From assembly GCA_016929795.1 (NCBI GenBank), contig JAFGIA010000384.1:1-13946 (forward strand): 13,946 nucleotides of DNA, written 5' to 3'. Below, piece by piece: positions 5,801-11,592 of this stretch. The first letter of the stretch is position 1. Every line of letters begins with the position of its first letter. Both the position numbers and the translations under genes were made by a program. A model generated the notes under the pieces. That model saw only the letters and a program-made list of their open reading frames with translations, ran no database searches and was not told the DNA's origin. This DNA comes from Anaerolineae bacterium. GTDB taxonomy: Bacteria; Chloroflexota; Anaerolineae; JAAYZQ01.

Positions 5801-8247
5801 CCGACGTTTCTGCCGGTGCGATCCACTTTGAGCCCGCGCTCCTGTCTATCCACGGGGCCACCGGCAGCGACGGGCGCTGGACCGGCGCCCTGCCGCCCGA
5901 CCTGCTCGCCTCGGAGCCGGCCGATGTGCTCCTCGCCTTGGCTGCCACGCTCAATCCCATGGACAATGTGCAGGCTGGCAGCTACCAGCTCGTGTCGCTG
6001 CGCCCTGCACCGTACGACATCAAGTTTCTCCTCGACACGATCGGCTACACACCCGGTGAGCAGATCACGATCTCGGCACGCATTCTCGACCGCGAAGGCC
6101 TTCCTGCTGTCCAGGTCCCCGTGACGGCCACCCTGCTCGACACCGCGGACCAGGCCGTTGGCACCGGCAGTGCGCGTAGCGGGGAAGATGGCCTGGTTCA
6201 CTTCTCAGTCGCCCCCGAGGAGCAGGGCTGGTACCAGGTCTGCCTGGCAGCAACGGACGAGGCAGGCCGCCGCGTCCAAGCTCGACAGTGGCTGTGGGTG
6301 GTGGATCCGGCCACCGGTGTGCCATGGGATGGCGAGAACGGGCCTGCACCGGGCGTTACCGCTGACCACCCACACTACGCCGCAGGCGATAAAGCCCACC
6401 TGGCTCTGCGCAGCCCTGCCCCCGGCCCGGCGCTCCTGGCAGTTGAGCGCAGCAGCGTGCGCGCTGCGTTCCCCATCGAGATCGACGCCGGCACGACGGT
6501 CATCACGCTCCCGATCCAGGCAGAAGATGAGCCGAATGTCTATCTTTCCCTCAGCCGGTGGAGCCCTATCACAACAACGGAAGCACCGCCAGCGGGCACG
6601 CACCAGGAACACACCCTACAAGCGGCGACAGCCGAGCTCCAGGTTCCCGCTGTCGGCAAGCAGTTAAGCCTCACAATTACCCCCGGGGCCGCGTCCTATG
6701 CGCCGGGGGAAGAGGCCACGGTACAGGTCCGCGTCGCCAGTGCGAACGGCGACCCCGTCCGCGCCCAAGTCAGCCTGTCAGTGGTGGAAGCCAACGTGCC
6801 GCCTCCCGCCCTGCCAACCTCCGGCCTCTTCACCGCCTTCTACGGCCCCAGGCCACAAAACGTCGCCACGGCCAACTCGCTCGCGCCGGGCAGGCAGATC
6901 GTGACCGTGCCGCCTTCCCCCCCGGACTGCTGCGCCGACACATCTGCCGTCACGTTAACAGCCACCTTCCGCGACACGATCTTCTGGGCACCCGCCCTCC
7001 TTGCCGACGCCGCCGGTCTCGTTACAGTCACCTTCCCCCTCCCCAACGCCCCGGGAGAGTGGCAGATCGTGGCGCAAGCCATCACCACAGACACCCATGT
7101 GGGCGAGGCGACTACCCGCTTTGTCACGACCGGTACCATCGCCGTCCAACCGTTCCTGCCCACCTTCCTCGTCCAGGGCGACATCGTCACCATCACCGCC
7201 CTCGTCCGCAGCTACCTGACGCAGCCCGTCTCAGCCACCGTCAGGCTCGACGCGCCGGGACTATCCATCGCCGGCTCCCCTGCAGCCAGGCAGCAAATCA
7301 TCCATCTACCCCCCCACGGATCTGGACGTGTGAGCTGGCAGGCGGCTGCCATCAAGCCCGGTCGCGCTGAGATCATCTTTGATGCCATCGCCACCTATCG
7401 CGCCGCGCGCCTCGCCGGGCGCGGTGCCGCGCGCGCCACCCTGCCTATTCTCCCTCTGACCCTGCCCTCCGAAACTCTGTCCACCGGCCAGGTGGACCCT
7501 GTCGCACCCGAAGTGGTGCTCACCTTCACCCTGCCTGCCGACACGCTCGATCTTGCCCACCTGGACCTTTTCCTGGCTGCATCACCTGGCCCCGCCACGT
7601 ACAGAGCTTATGTAAACGACATCTTGTGGCAGGAGGATAACCTGTCTGCCGCCGCACGCGCGCACCTCGTGCTGACCTACACGGAAACCCTATCTCCCGC
7701 GCTGCTCATCGCCGGCGACAACGTGTTGCGCCTCGTCGTCGTCGACGGCTCCCTCTACTACACGGCCTCTGTGACAACCTACCTGACTGCCACTGCAATT
7801 TCCGAGCCCTTTGCAGCCGCAACCACCCCTGCCCTGCGGCGTAGCTACCATCTGCCCGGTGAGGAAGAACCCGTCGAGCGCGTCGCCCTGGGCGAGCTGG
7901 TAGAAGTGCACCTCTGGCTCGATGTGCCTTCAGAGACTCCCTACGCTGTCATTCACGATCGCCTCCCGGCAGGACTCTCCTTCGTGCGTGACGACCCTGC
8001 GGAATGGCTGCCAACAGGCAGCGCCTCGCTGCCCGTCACTGCTCCCTTCGAAGCCGAAGGAGGGTTGGTTACCTTCTATCTCTCGGACCTGGAGCGCGGC
8101 ACCTACACCCTATCCTACCTAGCACGCGCCACCATTGAGGGCCATTTCATCGCACCCCCGGCACGGCTCACGCTCGTCTCAGGCAGCAGGGCATCGAGCC
8201 ATTCCGGGACAACTCGCCTGGCTGTAATGAGAGCCCGCCCGGAATAG
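2809..8247 (+). CDS. Membrane-anchored Big_5/A2M-like giant protein lacking TED
   Basis: This 1812-residue surface protein has an AGAGGAGG site just upstream of its ATG. Residues 1-9 are basic and 10-35 hydrophobic, acting as a signal anchor. About five SbsA/Big_5 Ig-like domains follow (roughly 42-137, 142-235, 236-339, 340-436, 437-536), each with a 'TFDQPMDRESV'-type strand. An MG1/2-like domain (537-670), a Thr/Pro linker (671-757) and an MG3-like domain (from 760, ELLIWDMALATGAPV) come next. MG domains with VYHPGD and GYTPGE (846-1167), a bait/BRD-like region with SYAPGEEATV, the A2M core strand (RDTIFWAPAL, 1388-1397) and PFLPTFLVQGD follow. The C-terminus is receptor-domain-like (LPAGLSFV, YLARATIEGHF). 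The helical thioester domain and its C-x-E-Q motif are missing: around residues 1585-1604 the sequence passes straight from the pre-TED strand to the post-TED YRAYVND segment. A2M proteins trap proteases through the thioester; this one cannot do so covalently. A structural or trapping role is inference. Confidence 0.85.
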   Translation: MRRRRGCQPAVVASLVVLLACLVFGGLAAGLVLIGDVPIHAPRVVHVEPLPGEPVLPTTSFTLTFDQPMDRESVGAAFSVLPAVPGSLEWNAARDQVTFVPAGPGFEPGTTYTLRLYGDARSAMFHRALAHDLSRSFLLPPLLIESSPAPGTDGLGAHPELRAEFSYDLDCENTPQTFTIVPGAQGAFDCQGHTLIFRPTAPLAPDTTYQASLAHTFLINDPAPRPGVNWSFRTALPLSVTDLLPAPGRLLVDLHEPVRITFNRPIDPDFAAPNLTVTLAEGEPVAGQVTWEAAGSALVFDPHVPWLPGTEYLVSLQSGIADRLGFALQEPVTAQFATLPMIKMPDPVPGAEDVPLDSAILIPFTRPMDRASVEAGLVFMPGLDASYAWDGDTLIITPRGGLAASTHYTLSVAAGVCDATGAPLGSVHSWDLHTEPFLLDARMPSDAPLLSLRTPLTLTFALPMDPASVRSALTISPRTPVKLSWSGDGRTLVLQPEIGWQPGAAYQILLRAKAATAGGQQELGEDQIWPFLTAPSEVHFGLGPNVQVLPGPGTRTLQALHRGADAVDWHLYAITPTQFTTLYTPGPDALFAQEPAQVDTAGLEAAGSWRQDVPVSAFDWQPITVTLPSWVQPGLYAVTGGAQPDSTAPGSTPGLLLAVTDHVLVVKRAPRPQPPATATPSATATAPVTTTPAATPTVPVTPTVTATSPITATPTPTTTAPLTTTPALTTTASVTTTPPPTPTASVITTPAAVIAASRPTELLIWDMALATGAPVVSATVVVYSTGGRPLAQGITDEQGLLTLTLPAGEEPLFVISDRAGDLSLTGLDPTWSDGTGWYADAPPAAHTLVTIPDRCVYHPGDIVRFTSIVRLGDVHAYTLPPEGTQVTVSIKDGQGQVVASRTLATTVFGTVHGEMPLPDDVAPGPWQLVTQAAGDESRIPIHVQPPAAAGYQVAVHPARSVYVAGEPITVTVSASDDTGDPLTGAPVELSVHRAYLSADVSAGAIHFEPALLSIHGATGSDGRWTGALPPDLLASEPADVLLALAATLNPMDNVQAGSYQLVSLRPAPYDIKFLLDTIGYTPGEQITISARILDREGLPAVQVPVTATLLDTADQAVGTGSARSGEDGLVHFSVAPEEQGWYQVCLAATDEAGRRVQARQWLWVVDPATGVPWDGENGPAPGVTADHPHYAAGDKAHLALRSPAPGPALLAVERSSVRAAFPIEIDAGTTVITLPIQAEDEPNVYLSLSRWSPITTTEAPPAGTHQEHTLQAATAELQVPAVGKQLSLTITPGAASYAPGEEATVQVRVASANGDPVRAQVSLSVVEANVPPPALPTSGLFTAFYGPRPQNVATANSLAPGRQIVTVPPSPPDCCADTSAVTLTATFRDTIFWAPALLADAAGLVTVTFPLPNAPGEWQIVAQAITTDTHVGEATTRFVTTGTIAVQPFLPTFLVQGDIVTITALVRSYLTQPVSATVRLDAPGLSIAGSPAARQQIIHLPPHGSGRVSWQAAAIKPGRAEIIFDAIATYRAARLAGRGAARATLPILPLTLPSETLSTGQVDPVAPEVVLTFTLPADTLDLAHLDLFLAASPGPATYRAYVNDILWQEDNLSAAARAHLVLTYTETLSPALLIAGDNVLRLVVVDGSLYYTASVTTYLTATAISEPFAAATTPALRRSYHLPGEEEPVERVALGELVEVHLWLDVPSETPYAVIHDRLPAGLSFVRDDPAEWLPTGSASLPVTAPFEAEGGLVTFYLSDLERGTYTLSYLARATIEGHFIAPPARLTLVSGSRASSHSGTTRLAVMRARPE
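4819..5079 (+). repeat. Thr/Pro-rich low-complexity linker inside the A2M-like gene
   Basis: About 87 codons (residues 671-757) encode almost only Thr, Pro, Ala, Val and Ser. The DNA is C-rich with imperfect repeats of ACCACNCC-type units and a run of nine C at 5020-5028. The linker falls at a domain joint, after LVVKRAP and before TELLIWD. It is likely an extended, possibly glycosylated tether. Confidence 0.8.
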
Positions 8248-8292
8248 TGTTTGTCTGCTCTCGCAGGCTCCCGTATGCAAGCAGCTTTGCGA

Positions 8293-8311
8293 CAGCAGAA
8301 ATTTGTTGCTG
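8293..8311. promoter_or_regulatory. Imperfect palindrome, possible operator
   Basis: CAGCAGAAATTTGTTGCTG is a 19-bp dyad with seven of nine pairs matching around a central T. It lies about 90 bp upstream of the consensus -35 at 8401 in the intergenic region 8248-8479. It resembles a dimeric-regulator site, but no binding protein can be assigned. No clear terminator for the A2M-like gene is visible in this gap. Confidence 0.3.
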
Positions 8312-8400
8312 CCAATCACCCACTAGCTGTTGTATTGCACGCCTGGTGCATCGCTATCCCTTGTGGTGCCGCACACACCCACGCGAACGACTGGAGCGGA

Positions 8401-8429
8401 TTGACACCCTGCGCATCAGAGACTATAAT
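8401..8429 (+). promoter_or_regulatory. Perfect consensus sigma-70 promoter for the regulator-ferredoxin pair
   Basis: TTGACA (8401-8406), a 17-bp spacer and TATAAT (8424-8429) match the consensus at all 12 positions with optimal spacing. The start site would be near 8436, giving a leader of about 44 nt before the GTG at 8480. Confidence 0.85.
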
Positions 8430-8434
8430 GGGAG

Positions 8435-8470
8435 TGGTACTGAGAAACTCTCATCCTTCACCTGGTACTG
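8435..8470 (+). repeat. Pair of TGGTACTG direct repeats in the leader
   Basis: TGGTACTG occurs at 8435-8442 and again at 8463-8470, 28 bp apart. Each is followed by a related AGAAACT / GTCGAGACT sequence. The pair covers the predicted start site and leader of a gene for a winged-helix regulator, a family that often binds direct repeats. Autoregulation is possible, but 28 bp is not the usual 11-bp PhoB-type spacing. Confidence 0.35.
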
Positions 8471-8479
8471 GTCGAGACT

Positions 8480-9136
8480 GTGGAGCCAAATACACTACTG
8501 ATCGTCGCTCGAACTCAATCACTTGTCAAGCGTCTGCGCGCTATGCACGACGCCGACAAATATGTCCTGCGTTGGGTTTCGAGCACACGGCAGGCCCTCG
8601 CCCTCGACGTAGAGCCCGGCCTCATCCTGCTCGACCTGCCCCTGTCAGGTGGAGATCGCTGCGTGATCAGGCTCAAAGAGCGTTTCGGCGTCCCTCTACT
8701 TGCCATCACCCATGCGGAACAGGTGGTTCCTGCCCGGGTAGATGCACACCTGCGCATACCGTGTGAGGTCGAGGCACTCCTGGCCCGGATCGAGTCCCTG
8801 CTGCTCATCCACTCCCCTCACGTCGTCCAGGCCGGTGCCATGTCACTCGAGACAGAGACGCGGCGGCTCCAGATCGACGATAGCTTTTACCAACTACGCC
8901 CCCTCGGCTGCCAGATCCTGGCACACCTCATGAACCACCCCGGCAAGGCAGTACCGCGCGCAGAGATTTTCGGCAGGGTGTGGGGCACCGACGACGGCGA
9001 CAACACCCGCGCCCTCGACGTACACATCTCCTATCTGCGCCACGAGATCGAACACGATCCGCACAACCCCAGGATCATTCTCACAGAACGAGGCATAGGC
9101 TATCGCCTGATGCCTCCCGCCACGCCACTCCACTGA
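8480..9136 (+). CDS. OmpR/PhoB-type winged-helix regulator with degenerate receiver
   Basis: This 218-residue DNA-binding protein has two parts. Residues 4-110 keep the outline of a receiver domain (TLLIVART, LILLDLPLSGG with D52, VPLLAIT with T77, LRIPCEVEALLARI). However, the acidic pair after the first strand is replaced by Ala-Arg (10-11) and the conserved Lys before Pro by Ile93, so normal Asp phosphorylation is unlikely. Residues about 120-214 form a typical winged helix: SFYQLRPLGCQILAHLMNHPG, then VPRAEIFGRVWG, the recognition helix around TRALDVHISYLRHEIE, and the wing IILTERGIGYRL. Translation starts at GTG (8480) with no good ribosome binding site. The next Met, codon 22, would remove the first strand and most of the first helix. 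No histidine kinase lies nearby. The ferredoxin-type gene follows after 15 bp, so the two are probably co-transcribed from the promoter at 8401. Confidence 0.85.
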   Translation: MEPNTLLIVARTQSLVKRLRAMHDADKYVLRWVSSTRQALALDVEPGLILLDLPLSGGDRCVIRLKERFGVPLLAITHAEQVVPARVDAHLRIPCEVEALLARIESLLLIHSPHVVQAGAMSLETETRRLQIDDSFYQLRPLGCQILAHLMNHPGKAVPRAEIFGRVWGTDDGDNTRALDVHISYLRHEIEHDPHNPRIILTERGIGYRLMPPATPLH

Positions 9137-9151
9137 AACCTTGGAGGAACC

Positions 9152-10234
9152 ATGCCCGACGACGTCTATCGCAAGCTCGCACAGCGCCTCGATGCCATTC
9201 CGAACGGCTTTGCCCCCACAGAGAGTGGCGTCGAGCTCCGTCTCCTCGCCAGGATATTCGAGCCCCAGGAGGCAGCCGTCGCCGCCATCATGGAGCTCCG
9301 CCTCGAGCCTGCATCCATCATCGCCGCTCGTGCCGGCCTCGACCCGCGCGACACCTATCATCTGCTCAAGACCATGGCACGCAAAGGCCAGGTGCGTGCC
9401 GGGCGCAAAGGGCGAGAGCTCGCCTTTGCCCTGATGCCCTTTGTGGTCGGCATCTACGAAGAGCAGCTCCCGCGCATGGACGAGGAGCTGGCCTCGCTCT
9501 TTGAAGCCTATTTTCTGGAATCGGCCGGGTTTATGGGCCGCTACGAGCCAGCGGTGCACCGCATTATCCCTGTCCAGGAGGCGATCCCTGCCAGCATCGA
9601 GATCTATCCCTACGAGCAGGCGTCAGCGCTCCTCGATCAGGCGCAGGCCTGGGGTGTGCGCCAGTGCATCTGCCGCTTGCAGCAAAAACTGATCGGCAAA
9701 GGCTGTGACAGGCCCCTCGAGAGCTGCCTCGCCTTCGCCCCGGTGCCCGGTGCCTTTGACAACTCGGATGTCACCCGCGCCATTTCCAAGACCGAAGCCC
9801 TTGATATCCTGCGCCAGGCCGCCGACGCCGGGCTCATCCACTCACCCGGCAACTATCGCGACGGCCATTTTTACATCTGCAACTGCTGCACCTGCTGCTG
9901 CGGCGTGCTGCGCGGCATTGCCGAATTTGGCCTGCCCACCGCCATCGCCAAGGCTGACTTTGTGGCAACCGTCGACCCCGACCTGTGTACCGGCTGCGGC
10001 GACTGCGTGGCGCGCTGCCAATTCGGCGCCCTTGCCCTCGTCGACGACGCCGGTCGCGATCTCTGCCGCGTTGATCCAGGCCGCTGTGTCGGCTGCGGCC
10101 AATGCGTCACCGTCTGCCCTGCCGATGCCCTGGCACTCACCCGCCGCCCGGCCGGTGAGATCGCCCCCCCCCCGGCCGACATGTTCGACTGGTTCAAACG
10201 CCGCGCCCACGCTCGGGGGATGGCGCCAGGCTAG
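9152..10234 (+). CDS. HTH-like and 4Fe-4S dicluster ferredoxin-type protein
   Basis: This 360-residue Fe-S protein starts at an ATG after TTGGAGGAA (9141-9149). Residues about 25-95 look like a winged helix (EPQEAAVAAIMELRLEPASI, RDTYHLLKTMARKGQVRAGRKGRE). The middle carries GVRQCICR (C172, C174), C185, C192 and then YICNCCTCCCG (C243, C245, C246, C248-C250). This module recurs in 4Fe-4S proteins of anaerobes and has no settled function. The C-terminus has two ferredoxin motifs, C279-x2-C282-x2-C285-x3-C289 and C312-x2-C315-x2-C318-x3-C322-P. The first has Gln in place of the usual Pro after its last Cys. There are 19 cysteines in all. It is soluble, with no signal or membrane segment. Pairing with a DNA-binding regulator suggests redox sensing or electron transfer. 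A run of ten C at 10164-10173 precedes the last 20 or so codons. Confidence 0.85.
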   Translation: MPDDVYRKLAQRLDAIPNGFAPTESGVELRLLARIFEPQEAAVAAIMELRLEPASIIAARAGLDPRDTYHLLKTMARKGQVRAGRKGRELAFALMPFVVGIYEEQLPRMDEELASLFEAYFLESAGFMGRYEPAVHRIIPVQEAIPASIEIYPYEQASALLDQAQAWGVRQCICRLQQKLIGKGCDRPLESCLAFAPVPGAFDNSDVTRAISKTEALDILRQAADAGLIHSPGNYRDGHFYICNCCTCCCGVLRGIAEFGLPTAIAKADFVATVDPDLCTGCGDCVARCQFGALALVDDAGRDLCRVDPGRCVGCGQCVTVCPADALALTRRPAGEIAPPPADMFDWFKRRAHARGMAPG

Positions 10235-10277
10235 TCCATCAACAACCCATTCAAAGCCACGAGGCTCAGCAGCGACG

Positions 10278-11495
10278 CTACCTCGCCTCCTGTGACTGCC
10301 GCATCTCGACCCATGCCCTCACCTGTGTCGGCGAGAACGGCTCGCTCAGCAGCCGCCGGAAATTATCCACCGCGTCCGGCCCTTCCAGCAGCGGCGCGAT
10401 CAGCGCCTTGCCCATCGCATAATTGAACACGTACGATCGGAATAGAGGATTCTGCAAAAACTTGAGTGACTGCACTGCCTCACGCGGCGTGCGCAGCGCA
10501 TACTTTTCCAGGTACGCCTGCACCTCCTCCGGCGACCGCCCCTCGCGGTGCAGCAGCATCGCCGCGTTCCCGCTCACCCCGCGCAGCCCTTCCGAGGCGC
10601 GGTGGATCTGGATCTGCCGCGCCGCTTCACCTGCCGGCAGCCCGGCCAATGGGTAGAGATCGTCATGCAGAAACGCCTCTAGCTCGTCGTCTGGGAACAC
10701 GATGCCTTGCGCGCTGTCCGCCACCCCCTCTGACAACACACACTCGGGCGCCAGCAAGAGCTGCACCGCGTGCTCGCCACGCCCCTCCTCACGGTACAGG
10801 CGCTGCTCCTTGATCGCGTGCTCTGTGTGGTGTCCCGCGTACCCCTCGTGCGCCATCAGCGGCACCACGCTGTCCACACGCACCGGCAGGTCGGTGTTCA
10901 CCTCGATCCGCGACCGATAATTCCCCAGGTACCAGTTGTATCCCGACCACGGCTGGTTTGTCACCAGCTCCAACGTCAACTCTTCACTCGCCGGCAAATC
11001 GAACAGCGCCAACGTGCGCCGCCGCGTCTCTTCGCGCGCCCGCTCGAACACGGGCATGATCCGCTCCTGGACAAGCTCCAGCCCCCGTCGCCACGCCGTC
11101 ATGCGCTCCACCAGTGGCCCCTCCCCCGGCAGCAACGCTTCCAGCCGGTTGTGCGCCGCCTCAAATGTCGCCTCGCCAACCATCTCTGGCGTTATGTCAA
11201 AATAGCACTGGACCTCTTCTACGAAATCGAGCCGCTCACCCGCCAGGCTGCCCACCACCGCCGCCATCGCCCGCACCTGCCGCTGCAAAAAATCACGCCG
11301 CTGCGCATCCCCTACCCTCTTCACCTCATCCAGCAGTGCCTCTGCGTCCTCCGCCAGCGCTCCCAGCGCCCTCGGCTCCCCCTCATCCACCTGGCGCCGC
11401 AGCTCCCCCGGCCCAAAATACGCATCCACAAACCCCTCCCAGTGCCGCTCGATCCCCAGCGCCAGCCGCAGATACTTTTCCCCCACTCCGTCCAT
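10278..11495 (-). CDS. DUF885-like zinc metallopeptidase-type protein
   Basis: This is a mostly helical protein of 405 residues from the chosen ATG at 11495. The motif HEGYAGHH (H216, E217, H222, H223) matches the HE-x4-HH site of DUF885-type proteins (HE..PGHH). SEGVAD (E256) stands where that family has an SEGWA-like element with a likely third metal ligand. The YNWYLGNYRSRIEVNTD segment before the motif also fits. The family is treated as putative metallopeptidases or carboxypeptidases; the substrate is unknown. No signal peptide is seen. The frame stays open up to 11579, but the upstream codons lie in the heptamer-repeat region. Only the ATG at 11495 has a good ribosome binding site (GGAGG at 11505-11501, minus sense). 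It follows the lipoprotein gene by 97 bp and converges on the ferredoxin-type gene across 43 bp. The Ala in place of Pro in the motif is unusual. Confidence 0.7.
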   Translation of the reverse strand: MDGVGEKYLRLALGIERHWEGFVDAYFGPGELRRQVDEGEPRALGALAEDAEALLDEVKRVGDAQRRDFLQRQVRAMAAVVGSLAGERLDFVEEVQCYFDITPEMVGEATFEAAHNRLEALLPGEGPLVERMTAWRRGLELVQERIMPVFERAREETRRRTLALFDLPASEELTLELVTNQPWSGYNWYLGNYRSRIEVNTDLPVRVDSVVPLMAHEGYAGHHTEHAIKEQRLYREEGRGEHAVQLLLAPECVLSEGVADSAQGIVFPDDELEAFLHDDLYPLAGLPAGEAARQIQIHRASEGLRGVSGNAAMLLHREGRSPEEVQAYLEKYALRTPREAVQSLKFLQNPLFRSYVFNYAMGKALIAPLLEGPDAVDNFRRLLSEPFSPTQVRAWVEMRQSQEAR

Positions 11496-11500
11496 CCTTC

Positions 11501-11505
11501 CCTCC
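11501..11505 (-). promoter_or_regulatory. Ribosome binding site deciding the start at 11495
   Basis: Minus-strand GGAGG within GAGGGAGGGAAGG lies 5 nt before the ATG at 11495. This favours that start over the upstream in-frame ATGs inside the repeat array. Confidence 0.65.
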
Positions 11506-11509
11506 CTCT

Positions 11510-11580
11510 CGTGATACGTGACACGTGATGTGTTATGCATGATCACTACACCCCGCATCACGCATCGCGCATCACGCACT
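11510..11580. repeat. Inverted heptamer repeat array between two genes
   Basis: On the plus strand, heptamers of type ACGTGAY (CGTGAT 11510-11515, ACGTGAC 11516-11522, ACGTGAT 11523-11529) face three copies of GCATCRC (11555-11561, 11562-11568, 11569-11575). The intervening 25 bp includes TGCATGATCA. GTGAT in one arm is complementary to ATCAC in the other, so transcripts could fold into a slipped hairpin. There is no T-run, so it is not a standard terminator. It fills most of the 97-bp gap between the lipoprotein and DUF885-like genes. Confidence 0.75.
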
Positions 11581-11592
11581 CCTTGCCGTTCG

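Noticed and set aside
6558..7370. Plus-strand open frame (270 codons) inside the A2M-like gene
   Set aside because: It is a second frame within a gene whose own frame carries clear A2M motifs; its product is Arg/Pro/His-rich with no family signature.
8251..8766. Open frame starting just after the A2M-like gene
   Set aside because: It runs out of frame into the regulator gene, covers the consensus promoter, has no ribosome binding site and gives Arg/Pro-rich product past 8500.
10235..10277. Terminator between the convergent ferredoxin-type and DUF885-like genes
   Set aside because: The 43-bp gap shows no stable hairpin and no T-run on either strand.
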